DNA from: Hahella sp. HN01
GTDB lineage: Bacteria; Pseudomonadota; Gammaproteobacteria; Pseudomonadales; Oleiphilaceae
Length of the DNA: 55,715 nt
Assembly (NCBI RefSeq): GCF_018986435.1
Contig: NZ_JAHMIN010000020.1
Location: forward strand, 2,620-58,334
Reading direction: 5' to 3'
The notes under the pieces were generated by a model, which saw only the letters and a program-made list of their open reading frames with translations, was not told the origin of the DNA and ran no database searches. The translations under genes were made by a program, and so were the position numbers. Shown piece after piece: positions 8,862-17,569 of the stretch (position 1 is its first letter; each line of letters begins with the position of its first letter).

Positions 8862-10751
8862 ATGAATTTAGCTATGCAGTTCCGGCATAAGATTATCATT
8901 TTGAGCGGCGGGATCCTGCTGCTCTCAATTGTCGCATTTGCGGCCAACAACTATTACTTTTTGGCCGACCAAACCAAGAAAGACCTGGAAGGAGGCATGC
9001 AGGAATTGTCCGGAGCCGTATCCGGCAGCATTGCAAGCTGGCTGAATGGGAAGTTGGATCTGGTGCGCGGCGTGGCCTTGAAGGCGGCGCAAACCACGGA
9101 TGTGGAGACCATCAGGGCATACGCCCAGGTCGGGGCGGTCTCCGAAGAAGTCGCGGGCATGTATGCAGGTTTGTCGAATGGGACATTTATATACAACGAC
9201 GCCAACGAATCTTTCCCCTCAGATTACGATCCTCGTAAACGTCCCTGGTACACCACCGCGCAGCAAAAGGGTTCGCCGACTTTTTCAGAGCCTTACCGGG
9301 ATGTGCTAACGAAAGAACTATTGATCACTGCTGCGGCGCCGTTTTCAGGCTCCAGCTCAGGCGTTGCGGGGGCTGACCTTAATCTGGACGTGGTCACGAA
9401 GATGGTCAACTCCGTGGACTTCTTTGGCTTGGGATACGCCTTTTTAGTGACGGATAAAGGGAAAGTTCTGGTGCATCCAGATGTGAAGATGGTCGACAAA
9501 AATGTCACCGACTTGTTCCCCAAGGAAACACCCAAGCTGAACGCCAGTGACTTGCAAGAGACTACGAGTGATAAGCAGTCCGTACTGGTTAGCTTCTTCC
9601 CCATTTCCGGCATCGCCTCGGTGTCCTGGCGGCTGGGTGTAGTGATAGACAAAGAAAAAGCGTTCGCCTCACTGGCGGATTTCCGTAACTCCGCCATTGT
9701 TTATGCGGTTATTGGGGTGCTGGTGGTCTGTGTTCTCATGACATTGTTGCTGAACACATTGATGCGCCCGGTGATTCGGCTGGGCGACGCCATGGAGAAT
9801 ATAGCGGAAGGCGAGGGCGATCTGACGCAGCGTCTGGATGTGTCCGGCAAAGACGAATTTACTCGCCTGGCTACCAACTTCAACGCTTTCGTAGCCAAAG
9901 TGCAGAATCTGGTTGGCGATATCAAAAACTCTATTGAGAGCATGTCCGCCGCTGTCCGGGAGATGAAAGGCTTTGCGGCGGAAACCAGTGAAGCAGTGGC
10001 CTCACAGCAGCAGGAAACCGAAATGGTGGCGACGGCGGTGAATGAAATGTCCGCCGCTGCGCGGGAAATCGCTCAGAATGCACAGCAGGCGGCGGAGGCG
10101 GCGCAAGAGGCGGACGACGAAAGCGCCAATGTTAAGCGCATTGTGGACGACGCTATCAAGTCTATCGAACAACTCTCCACTCAAATCGGCAGCGCGTCGG
10201 AAGTCATCAACGCTCTCGAAGGGGATGTGAATTCGATTGTGTCAGTGCTTTCCGTTATTCGCGGCATCGCCGAGCAAACCAACTTGCTGGCGTTGAACGC
10301 AGCCATTGAAGCGGCGCGGGCAGGGGAAGCGGGACGTGGATTCGCCGTCGTGGCGGATGAAGTACGGGCGCTGGCCAGCAAAACCCAGGAAAGCACGGAA
10401 GAGATTCAGGCCATGATCAGTCGCTTGCAGGATGGTTCCAATAAAGCCGTGGGCAGCATGGAGCAAAGCCGCAACAACGGGCAGGCGGCGGTGGATAAGG
10501 CGCAGTCGGCGGGCTCGTCGCTGAATGCGATTGTTTCCGCCATCACCACCATCAGCAGCATGAACACCCAGATCGCCGCCGCTTCCGAGGAACAGACTGC
10601 GGTGACCGAAGATATCAGCCGCAGCATCACCTCCATCGCCGACGCGGCAGAGCAGACTGCGCGAGGAACTCAGGAAACCGCCAATACAAGCACGCAGCTG
10701 GCGGAGTTGGGCGAGCATCTGCGTCAGCAGGTGGCGCGCTTCAAAGTGTAA
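8862..10751 (+). CDS. Methyl-accepting chemotaxis protein, dCache sensor of the amino-acid type
   Basis: 629 residues. Order: transmembrane helix ~11-31; periplasmic double-Cache domain ~33-275; second helix ~280-302; HAMP ~303-356; cytoplasmic signalling domain with the highly conserved hairpin around 468-505 ([20 protein letters not shown]). In the distal Cache module I see R127, W129, Y130 ([10 protein letters not shown]), Y145 and D172, plus D198. This is the residue pattern known for amino-acid-binding dCache receptors such as Pseudomonas PctA. It probably senses amino acids and steers flagellar motility through CheA/CheW. No C-terminal CheR-tethering pentapeptide. Shine-Dalgarno TTGGAG lies 9 nt before the ATG. 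It is a single-gene unit followed by a convergent binding-protein gene. Confidence 0.93.
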   Translation: MNLAMQFRHKIIILSGGILLLSIVAFAANNYYFLADQTKKDLEGGMQELSGAVSGSIASWLNGKLDLVRGVALKAAQTTDVETIRAYAQVGAVSEEVAGMYAGLSNGTFIYNDANESFPSDYDPRKRPWYTTAQQKGSPTFSEPYRDVLTKELLITAAAPFSGSSSGVAGADLNLDVVTKMVNSVDFFGLGYAFLVTDKGKVLVHPDVKMVDKNVTDLFPKETPKLNASDLQETTSDKQSVLVSFFPISGIASVSWRLGVVIDKEKAFASLADFRNSAIVYAVIGVLVVCVLMTLLLNTLMRPVIRLGDAMENIAEGEGDLTQRLDVSGKDEFTRLATNFNAFVAKVQNLVGDIKNSIESMSAAVREMKGFAAETSEAVASQQQETEMVATAVNEMSAAAREIAQNAQQAAEAAQEADDESANVKRIVDDAIKSIEQLSTQIGSASEVINALEGDVNSIVSVLSVIRGIAEQTNLLALNAAIEAARAGEAGRGFAVVADEVRALASKTQESTEEIQAMISRLQDGSNKAVGSMEQSRNNGQAAVDKAQSAGSSLNAIVSAITTISSMNTQIAAASEEQTAVTEDISRSITSIADAAEQTARGTQETANTSTQLAELGEHLRQQVARFKV

Positions 10752-10832
10752 GTCGGGAACTTGTTTTCTTCCTCGAATGGGCGGTAGACCCGACTGCCGT
10801 CCGTTCGCTTTTTCATCCGCTATGTGCGGCGT

Positions 10833-12281
10833 TTAATTGGGAACATAGCGCTGCAGAATGTCATGCATCTGACCGCTGAGCTTCAGGTAATCCAACGCTT
10901 TCTGAAATGATTCAATGATGTGGTCGTCCACGCCCAGGTTGAAAGCGAAATATTCAGAAGACTCGGTGACCGTCATCACCTCTTGATAGTCGCGGGCGTC
11001 CAGTCCTAACTGTTGCAGATACCAATTGGCGGTCTGCGAGCCGTACGCCCAATAATCGACTTCGCCGTTGTTCAGCATTTGCCCGCAGGTGAGCGGGTGC
11101 GTGGTGGCGGTCAGGTTTCGCTCTTTGACGCCGGCGCTGACCATCAGTTGATGGCCAACGTCATCCTGAATGACGCAGATGCGCTTATGGCCGAGTTCTT
11201 TCAGGTGGATCGGCTCTGATTCTTCGTCCTCAATGTCATGGCGTTTCCCCATCAATACCACTTTGGAGCGGTAGATGGGGCCGACCCATTTAAACTTGTC
11301 CTCTCTCTGCGGCGTGCGCGTCATGGTGAACAGCGCGCTGCGGTTCTGACTGGTCGCGGCTTTGTAGGCTTCCGGCCAGTTCATGAAATGCACGTCGCTG
11401 CGGCTTTTGTCTGCGCCAATGGTTTCCATGATCGCATCGAAAAGGTCCAGGGCGATGCCTTTGGCCACGCCGTTTTCGCGGTAATTGAAAGGAGCGTAGT
11501 CCTCGCTGTAAAAACTGAGCTGCGAGATGCCGTTGATGACGTCAATGTTGTTAAGAATGCGCGAGTAATCGCCATTGCGTTTGAGGCGTTTCAGACCCTG
11601 ATTGAAGATCGCGACGTAGCTGCGACTGTTAGGGCCATTTTTGGGGAACATTACCGATAAACCGTCCTGAATCAGGGGCTTCTCGTCATAGGTGAACAGG
11701 CGCTGATATTCCGGCAGTTCATGTTGCAGCAGATATTCCCCCACTTTGGCGTCCAGGGGAAACAAGTCGATTTCACGTCGCAGCAGTTTGACCAGATTTT
11801 GCCGGTCATTCACGGCGGGGATGACCTGCAGGTTCTGGTTGGCGATGGCGTTATCGAACGCTTCGCCGTAACTGTAGCCGACGCTGACTCCAACCCGGTA
11901 GGGCGCAAGGTCTTTCAGCTCGTTCCAGGTGAAATCCTGATCTTTCAGGTGAAATAACGCGCTGCTGCTGTAAATGATGCGATCGCTGAACCAGAAATTG
12001 CGCCGTCGTTGCGCATTATCGACCCAGCCGACGGCGCCGTCCCAGCCGGGCTTGCGTGCGAACTCGTAGGCCCGGGCCCAGGGCATGAAGTCATATTCGA
12101 CTTCAATGCCTTCAAGAGCGAAGGCTTCGGTCACCAGTTTGGGCAGCAACCCTTTGTAGGGCAGGCTTTCCGACGCGTAGGGCGGCCACTCTCCGACGGT
12201 CAGTCTAATCGCGGCGGTAGAAGTTGAAAATGTGGCGCACATCACAAGTCCGAGAAAAAAGCGCCATCTTGTCGTATTCAT
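10833..12281 (-). CDS. Tandem periplasmic solute-binding protein (two SBP family 3 modules)
   Basis: From ATG 12281 the product is 482 residues with a clear Sec signal peptide (MNTTRWRFFLGLVMCATFST). Two further in-frame ATGs upstream (12338 and 12308) lack ribosome-binding sites and would add a non-signal-like leader. The mature part contains two family-3 binding modules in a row: the first opens with TVGEWPPYASESLPYKGLL, the second, about 250 residues later, with FYSEDYAPFNYRENGVAKG. Both carry the usual amino-acid/polyamine-binding fold motifs (PWARAYEFARK; MNWPEAYKAATSQ). A single module is typical of ABC uptake or of sensors. No permease or ATPase is adjacent, so it may feed a sensor or chemoreceptor. 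Ligand unknown. Confidence 0.85.
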   Translation of the reverse strand: MNTTRWRFFLGLVMCATFSTSTAAIRLTVGEWPPYASESLPYKGLLPKLVTEAFALEGIEVEYDFMPWARAYEFARKPGWDGAVGWVDNAQRRRNFWFSDRIIYSSSALFHLKDQDFTWNELKDLAPYRVGVSVGYSYGEAFDNAIANQNLQVIPAVNDRQNLVKLLRREIDLFPLDAKVGEYLLQHELPEYQRLFTYDEKPLIQDGLSVMFPKNGPNSRSYVAIFNQGLKRLKRNGDYSRILNNIDVINGISQLSFYSEDYAPFNYRENGVAKGIALDLFDAIMETIGADKSRSDVHFMNWPEAYKAATSQNRSALFTMTRTPQREDKFKWVGPIYRSKVVLMGKRHDIEDEESEPIHLKELGHKRICVIQDDVGHQLMVSAGVKERNLTATTHPLTCGQMLNNGEVDYWAYGSQTANWYLQQLGLDARDYQEVMTVTESSEYFAFNLGVDDHIIESFQKALDYLKLSGQMHDILQRYVPN

Positions 12282-12681
12282 CGGCATCCAGGGTTCCGAC
12301 TTGTCCATGGTTTGTTGCTTGTTTAGCCCGTTAAACATGGCGCTGATAACGGGCGTTATTGCGTCCGTCGTCAGGCCGCGAGTTTAAAAGCCTAATGGAA
12401 ATTGCGTAAAAATCCGTCAACCGACGTGTGTCGGCGTCCATCCGAGGCGACCCGGCGCGAGTATAGCGCTATCGGGCGATGGAGGTGTGTTTTGATTTGT
12501 TTCTGCATTTTCATATTAGACTAAAGGCTAATAAGGTCGTCATTTTTATTACGCTACTTTACCCCGCTCCTGGTTACAACTACTGTAGTCAGCACGCCGG
12601 TTTCAGGGAATGTTTGAAGCCGGTAATCACAAAACCTCTATCAACCCGATTTGCTTACAAAAAAAATTGAGGGTTCTCTGT
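12282..12681. other. Divergent intergenic region between two binding-protein genes
   Basis: About 400 bp between the start codons of the two divergent genes. It holds a near-palindrome GATAACGGGCGTTATT (around 12345-12360) and a 10-bp palindrome ATAGCGCTAT near 12464. No strong promoter pair recognised. The upstream in-frame extensions of both flanking genes into this region lack ribosome-binding sites. Confidence 0.4.
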
Positions 12682-13935
12682 ATGCGCTATATCTGGAAGA
12701 GCATTGCGCTGCTTTGCCTGTTAGTTAGTGGTGAATTACTCGCTGCTCCATCCGTTAAAATTGGTCTCAACTATCCCCAGACTGGACGATACCAGGAACA
12801 AGGTCTGGCCCAACGCAGGGCGGCTTTTATGGCTGTGGATGAGATAAACGCCGCCGGCGGCATTCTTGGTCGGCCGGTGGAACTGGTGATTAAAAATACC
12901 GGCTCCAAACCTGATCGCTCTGTACGAAACGTTGAGCAACTGGTGGATGAAGATGGCGTTGTCGCCATATTCGGCGGATCATCCAGCGCGGTGGCGATCT
13001 CTGGCGGTAAGGCCGCCAAATCAAGGGACCGCATCTATTTCGGTACGCTCACCTACTCCAATGAAACCACCGGCACAGAAGGGCACACCCACATGTTCCG
13101 GGAGAGCTATAACGCCTGGATGGGGGCGAAGGTGCTGTCCAAGTACCTGAAAACCAATTACGCCGGTCAGAAATACTTCTTTATCACCGCCGACTACACC
13201 TGGGGGTGGAGCACAGAGCGGTTGATTCGTATCTTCAGCAACACTCAGGATAAAGAGAGTCATCCTGGCGTGCTGACGCCATTCCCCACCGCTTTGCAGA
13301 AAGATTTCGTCGACGCTTTGAATCAGGCGCAGGCCAGCGACGCCAAGATACTGGTGCTGGTATTGTTCGGCGACGATATGGTGCGCGCTCTGGAGCTGGC
13401 CACGTCTATGGGCATGAAAGACAAGATGAAAATCGTCGTGCCGAACCTGACGCTGGGCATGGCGAAGTCGGCGGGGCCAGCGATTATGGAAGGCGTCGTC
13501 GGCGCGGCGCCCTGGACCTGGGAGGTTCCCTACATTTTCAACCATCCCAAGGGGAAAGAGTTCGTCGAGAGATTCTCTGAGCTGTACGGCTTGCGGCCTT
13601 CCTCATCCGCCGCCTCCGCCTACAGCATTCTGTGGCAATACAAAGAAGCGGTGGAGCGCGCCGGCACATTCAGAACCGCGTCCGTCATCAAAGAGTTGGA
13701 AGGGCATCGCTACACGCTGTTGAAAGACGAACAGTACTGGCGCGAGTTCGACCATCAGAATGTACAGACGGTATACGCCGTGCGTTGCAAGCCTCGTTCG
13801 GAAGTTATGTTGGATGAATTTAACGAAGACTACTTCGAGATCATCGACAGCATGCCCGGAGAGGAAGCCGCGCAGACCTACCAAGAGTGGCTGGCGGAGC
13901 GTCGTTCCGCGAATAAGTCCGATCATCTCGAATAA
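12682..13935 (+). CDS. ABC transporter substrate-binding protein, urea/short-chain amide (type I periplasmic) family
   Basis: 417 residues from ATG 12682, which has TTGAGGG 8 nt upstream and starts a Sec signal peptide (MRYIWKSIALLCLLVSGELL). Mature region: type I periplasmic-binding fold, with IGLNYPQTGRYQEQG at the N-terminus and AVDEINAAGGILGRPVEL following. These are typical of the LivJ/UrtA/FmdD branch (branched-chain amino acids, urea, amides). The UrtA-like GTEGHTHMFRE and TADYTWGWSTE segments favour the urea/amide-type subgroup. No permease or ATPase genes follow, so it is an orphan binding protein or a partner of a remote transporter or sensor. A GC-rich hairpin follows the stop. Confidence 0.85.
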   Translation: MRYIWKSIALLCLLVSGELLAAPSVKIGLNYPQTGRYQEQGLAQRRAAFMAVDEINAAGGILGRPVELVIKNTGSKPDRSVRNVEQLVDEDGVVAIFGGSSSAVAISGGKAAKSRDRIYFGTLTYSNETTGTEGHTHMFRESYNAWMGAKVLSKYLKTNYAGQKYFFITADYTWGWSTERLIRIFSNTQDKESHPGVLTPFPTALQKDFVDALNQAQASDAKILVLVLFGDDMVRALELATSMGMKDKMKIVVPNLTLGMAKSAGPAIMEGVVGAAPWTWEVPYIFNHPKGKEFVERFSELYGLRPSSSAASAYSILWQYKEAVERAGTFRTASVIKELEGHRYTLLKDEQYWREFDHQNVQTVYAVRCKPRSEVMLDEFNEDYFEIIDSMPGEEAAQTYQEWLAERRSANKSDHLE

Positions 13936-13946
13936 TTCTGTCAAAA

Positions 13947-13980
13947 GCGGCGTTCTTGCTTAGAGCGCCGCCTTCTCTCT
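13947..13980 (+). terminator. Probable intrinsic terminator
   Basis: GCGGCG (13947-13952) pairs with CGCCGC (13966-13971), extended by AA/TT with one bulge. It is followed by the pyrimidine run CTTCTCTCTCTGTCTTTCTC. It lies 12 bp after the stop of the binding-protein gene on the same strand. Confidence 0.5.
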
Positions 13981-14107
13981 CTGTCTTTCTCTATTTCCTT
14001 TTATTTGTTAACCCGAATGCTTTTTGGCGCCGATGGGTCTCTGTAGTAACCCACTACTACCCCATGCCGGAAAAAGGAGCCTAGACTGGTAGTCTGCTGA
14101 ATGACTT

Positions 14108-14130
14108 CCGGCCTGGCGGCCGGGTGTTTT
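14108..14130 (+). terminator. Terminator-like hairpin upstream of the DJ-1 gene
   Basis: CCGGCC-TGGC-GGCCGG followed by GTGTTTT, a compact GC-rich stem with a short T run. It sits 48 bp before the start of the DJ-1/PfpI gene. It could end read-through from upstream or act as an attenuator in that gene's leader. Confidence 0.4.
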
Positions 14131-14177
14131 GACAGGCGAGCGATGTCCGCAACCTTAGACGACAAGGAGACAGAGGT

Positions 14178-14738
14178 ATGACTAAAAAAATACTGATCAT
14201 TACTGGCGACTTTGCTGAAGATTACGAGCTGATGGTGCCGTTCCAGGCGCTGCAGGCGATGGGCTACGAAGTGGCGGCGGTGTGTCCGGACAAGAAGCAG
14301 GGCGACAGCGTCGCCACGGCGATTCACGACTTTGAAGGGCATCAGACCTACACGGAGAAACCCGGACATAATTTTACTCTCAACGCCACTTTCGCCGACG
14401 TGCGCTCCGAGCAGTTTGATGCACTGTTGCTGCCGGGCGGGCGCGCTCCCGAGTACCTGCGCCTGAAAGAGAGAGTGATCAGTCTGGTGCAGGAATTCAC
14501 CCAGCAAGGCAAGCCCATTGCGGCGATCTGCCATGGCGCGCAGATTCTGGCGGCGGCCAAGGTTATCGAAGGGAAAAAGATTTCCGCTTATCCGGCATGC
14601 GCGCCGGAAGTGCAACTGGCGGGGGCTCACTATGCCGACATCGCGGTGGATCAATCCGTGACGGACGGCCAGTTTGTTACAGCGCCAGCGTGGCCTGCTC
14701 ATCCGGCATGGCTGGCGCAGTTCGTCAAACTGCTATAA
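14178..14738 (+). CDS. DJ-1/PfpI family protein
   Basis: 186 residues, single domain of the PfpI/YhbO glutamine-amidotransferase-like fold. Visible landmarks: N-terminal [15 protein letters not shown] with the conserved Glu14, the [13 protein letters not shown] loop, and the nucleophile elbow [10 protein letters not shown] with C118-H119. Family members act as stress chaperones or (methyl)glyoxal-related hydrolases/deglycases in the cytoplasm; the activity is disputed in the literature. ACAAGGAGACAGAGGT provides a strong Shine-Dalgarno. The last 14 bp overlap the end of the convergent ribbon-helix-helix gene. Confidence 0.92.
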   Translation: MTKKILIITGDFAEDYELMVPFQALQAMGYEVAAVCPDKKQGDSVATAIHDFEGHQTYTEKPGHNFTLNATFADVRSEQFDALLLPGGRAPEYLRLKERVISLVQEFTQQGKPIAAICHGAQILAAAKVIEGKKISAYPACAPEVQLAGAHYADIAVDQSVTDGQFVTAPAWPAHPAWLAQFVKLL

Positions 14739-15024
14739 GCCCCGCGCTGTACTTCCTTTCCAGATAGGTCGCGCAAACCACGCGCAATAAAGAGGCGAAG
14801 TTACCGACTTCGCCTCTCTTCTCTACGACTTCGTCATACAGCTTCGCCATGAACTGAGTGGTCGACATGCCCTCAGAACCCGCAATTTCCTCCAATAGCG
14901 TCCAAAAGCGCTGCTCCAGTCGCACGCTGGTGACAAACCCACGCAGGCGCACTGACTTCGAATGCGCTTCATATAACTGTGGATCGGTGTTGGCGTATAT
15001 CTCGCACATAGGCGTCTCCGACAT
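14725..15024 (-). CDS. Ribbon-helix-helix domain protein
   Basis: 99 residues. The N-terminal segment [20 protein letters not shown], then [20 protein letters not shown], the helix [17 protein letters not shown], and the tail [15 protein letters not shown] match the proteobacterial RHH_4-type family of small arylsulphate-sulfotransferase-associated or orphan ribbon-helix-helix proteins. Such proteins bind DNA as dimers and are usually small repressors; the target is unknown. Two Met codons at the start (residues 1 and 6) are possible; the family usually begins near MCEIYA. Convergent overlap of 14 bp with the DJ-1 gene; divergent from the flavoprotein gene at 15196, whose promoter it might control. 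Confidence 0.85.
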   Translation of the reverse strand: MSETPMCEIYANTDPQLYEAHSKSVRLRGFVTSVRLEQRFWTLLEEIAGSEGMSTTQFMAKLYDEVVEKRGEVGNFASLLRVVCATYLERKYSAGLIAV

Positions 15025-15111
15025 TGAAACGGGGTAAAATTACAACAGACCCTAGCAACAGGCGATTGGTTTTGTAAATGCGGCGTAGGCCTAAAAAAGA
15101 AATGTTGACAG

Positions 15112-15140
15112 TTCACACTTCCGGGTGGGAGCAGTATGAT
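15112..15140 (+). promoter_or_regulatory. Sigma70-like promoter of the flavoprotein gene
   Basis: TTCACA (15112-15117) and TATGAT (15135-15140) are separated by exactly 17 bp, 55 bp before the ATG at 15196. An additional exact TTGACA at 15105-15110 lies just upstream without a matching -10 box. Confidence 0.55.
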
Positions 15141-15195
15141 GCATTGGACTGGCGACGTCGCATTAAAACAATAATCAGGAAGGAGGCTGGAGAAT

Positions 15196-16839
15196 ATGGT
15201 CAGAACGGGAAAGCGTTACCGTAAGAATCGAGCGGACGATCACTATGACGTGATCATCATCGGATCGGGCGTTGGCGGATTATGCAACGCCGCGTTGTTG
15301 TCCCTGATCGGCAAGAAAGTCTGTGTGCTGGAACAGCACTACACCGCGGGCGGTTATACCCATAGCTACGAACGCAACGGCTATGAATGGGATGTCGGGG
15401 TGCACTATATTGGCGAAGTGCATAAGCCCTGGTCGATGATCCGCCGGGTGTTCGATCTGATCAGCGACGGTAAGATAGAGTGGGCGGAGATGGACCCCTG
15501 CTACGATCGTATTTTCATTGGCGAAGACAATTACGACTTCATCGCCGGCAAAGAACCTTTCATCAACGAAATGGCGCGACGCTTTCCCGGCGAGGAAGAC
15601 GCCATTCGTCGCTATGTCGATTTGCTGTACTCGGTAAGTCGACGCATCCCCAAATTTTTCGCCGGACAGGCGTTACCCAAAATCGCTGCTTGGGCTTATC
15701 ACAAGGCCCGCCGTTTTCTGCTGCCGGATTACTTTTTCAAGACCACCCGTGAAGTACTGGAAGGCCTGACGCAAAATCAGCGTCTGATCTCTGTGTTGAC
15801 GGCGCAGTGGGGCGATTACGGCCTGCCGCCCACGACGTCGTCTTTTATGATGCACGCCATGGTTGCGAAGCACTACATCACGGGGGGCAATTATCCTGTG
15901 GGCGGTTCCTGGCGCATTGCTGAAGAAATTATTCCAGTTATTCGCCGCAGCGGTGGGGAAGTGTTTACCTACGCGCAAGTGGCGGAAGTCCTGGTGCGCT
16001 CTAATCGCGCTTACGGCGTGCGTTTGAGCAATGGCGATGAGCTGCAGGCGGACGCCGTGGTCAGCGACGCGGGCGTCATTCCCACGATCAAGCATCTGTT
16101 GCCAGAGTCCGCAGCGGCGAAAGGCGACTTGTTGAAAAAGTTGGAGGGACTGGCGCTATCAGCGTCTCACCTGTGTCTCTATGCAGGATTTCGCGGTTCC
16201 CCGGAAAGTTTAGGTATGCCGCGGAGCAACTTCTGGATTTATCCCTCTGATGACCATGACGGTAACGTCGCCCGCTTTATGGACGATCCATCCGCGCCTT
16301 TTCCTGTCACCTATGTGTCCTTTCCTTCAGCGAAAGACCCCACCTGGAATGCGCGCTATCCGGACCGTTCCACCGTGGAGATCATCGTACCCGTCAACAA
16401 CCAATGGTTTGATAAATGGGCGGGATCGCAGTGGAACAAGCGTGGTGAAGACTATCTGGAGCTGAAGGAGCAGTTTTCTCATCGGATGCTCGATGAACTG
16501 TATAAGCGCCTGCCGCAGTTGGAGTCAGCGCTGGACTTTTACGAGCTATCCACGCCGCTGTCGACGCAGTGGTTCCAGATGAACATGGGGGGAGAAATTT
16601 ACGGGGTGGATCATACCGTTGAACGCTTCCAGCAGGACTGGCTGCACCCGGTGACCCCCATCAAAAACTTCTATCTGACCGGTGCGGATATAGTCACCGC
16701 TGGAGTAGGCGGCGCATTGATGGGAGGCGTCATGACCAGCTTCGCCATGTTGGGCAAAGAAGGCTACAAGCTGGGGCGTCTGCTGAAGCAGGGGCCGCAA
16801 CCTGCGCAGTCGGCGTCGGAAGTCAGGGAGGCGGGATAA
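15196..16839 (+). CDS. FAD-dependent oxidoreductase, retinol saturase / phytoene desaturase family
   Basis: 547 residues. The N-terminal dinucleotide-binding loop IIIGSGVGGLCNAALL (glycines about 24-29) is followed by LEQHYTAGGYTHSYERNGYE, typical of CrtI-like enzymes. VGVHYIGE and the C-terminal FYLTGADIVTAGVGGALMGG complete the FAD domain. The subgroup around all-trans-retinol 13,14-reductase and CrtISO-like proteins saturates or isomerises conjugated polyenes; no carotenoid genes are near, so the substrate is unknown. AAGGAGG precedes the start. The DUF2238 membrane-protein gene follows 77 bp downstream on the same strand, so both may form one unit. Confidence 0.88.
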   Translation: MVRTGKRYRKNRADDHYDVIIIGSGVGGLCNAALLSLIGKKVCVLEQHYTAGGYTHSYERNGYEWDVGVHYIGEVHKPWSMIRRVFDLISDGKIEWAEMDPCYDRIFIGEDNYDFIAGKEPFINEMARRFPGEEDAIRRYVDLLYSVSRRIPKFFAGQALPKIAAWAYHKARRFLLPDYFFKTTREVLEGLTQNQRLISVLTAQWGDYGLPPTTSSFMMHAMVAKHYITGGNYPVGGSWRIAEEIIPVIRRSGGEVFTYAQVAEVLVRSNRAYGVRLSNGDELQADAVVSDAGVIPTIKHLLPESAAAKGDLLKKLEGLALSASHLCLYAGFRGSPESLGMPRSNFWIYPSDDHDGNVARFMDDPSAPFPVTYVSFPSAKDPTWNARYPDRSTVEIIVPVNNQWFDKWAGSQWNKRGEDYLELKEQFSHRMLDELYKRLPQLESALDFYELSTPLSTQWFQMNMGGEIYGVDHTVERFQQDWLHPVTPIKNFYLTGADIVTAGVGGALMGGVMTSFAMLGKEGYKLGRLLKQGPQPAQSASEVREAG

Positions 16840-16916
16840 TCCCCCTGGGGATCGAATCCCGCCGCAGAATGCGTTATGTTGTTGATCCGCATTTATAACT
16901 GCTAAGGATCAATCAT

Positions 16917-17558
16917 ATGGGGCATGGCCGGGGCGGCGTTGGAGCCGGCGTAGTTTGGATTCTCATCTTCTTGGGCGTGCTGGTCTGGTCGGGACTATGG
17001 CCGAAAGATCGGTTTACCTGGATGCTGGAAGTGGCGCCGGCGGTGATCGCCGCCTTCATTCTGGCGTCCACCTACAAGCGATTTCCGCTGACGCCCCTGT
17101 TGTATTGGCTGATCTTGATCCACTCGGTCATTCTTATGGTGGGCGGGCACTATACCTACGCGGAAGTGCCTCTGTTCGACCGCATCGGAGAAATCATGGG
17201 GTGGGGGAGAAACAACTACGATAAGGTTGGCCATTTCGCCCAGGGCTTTATTCCTGCGATGGTGGCCCGGGAAATTCTGCTACGTCTGCGGGTTGTGAAA
17301 GGGCGTGGATGGATGAACTTCTTTATTGTCTGCATCGCCCTGGCGATCAGCGCCTTCTATGAGCTGATTGAATGGTGGGTGGCGGTGGCCAGTGGAGACT
17401 CCTCCGTCGCCTTCCTGGGCACCCAGGGCTACGAGTGGGATACCCAGTCAGACATGTGTTACGCCCTGGTGGGCGCTATCACTGCTTTAGTGACCCTTGG
17501 GCGGGTTCACGACCGGCAGTTGTATCGCCTTAAACGGGCGCCGGTGGCGGCGCCCTGA
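16917..17558 (+). CDS. DUF2238 (YjdF-like) inner-membrane protein
   Basis: 213 residues with five to six hydrophobic segments. The family signature is visible: HSVILMVGGHYTYAEVPLF, then NNYDKVGHFAQGF, then SAFYELIEWWVAV and the C-terminal YEWDTQSDMCYALVGA. These conserved polar residues in membrane helices are typical of YjdF/DUF2238, whose function is not known. Start ATG at 16917 after a short TAAGGATCAAT Shine-Dalgarno. Downstream of the retinol-saturase-like flavoprotein and convergent with the dipeptidase gene. Confidence 0.88.
   Translation: MGHGRGGVGAGVVWILIFLGVLVWSGLWPKDRFTWMLEVAPAVIAAFILASTYKRFPLTPLLYWLILIHSVILMVGGHYTYAEVPLFDRIGEIMGWGRNNYDKVGHFAQGFIPAMVAREILLRLRVVKGRGWMNFFIVCIALAISAFYELIEWWVAVASGDSSVAFLGTQGYEWDTQSDMCYALVGAITALVTLGRVHDRQLYRLKRAPVAAP
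17536..17555 (-). terminator. GC hairpin between convergent DUF2238 and dipeptidase genes
   Basis: GGGCGCCG-GTGG-CGGCGCCC is a perfect 8-bp stem overlapping the last codons of the DUF2238 gene. On the minus strand, after the dipeptidase stop, it is followed by GTTTAA, a short U run. It may stop dipeptidase transcription. Confidence 0.4.
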
Positions 17559-17569
17559 GGTTGGCAAGA

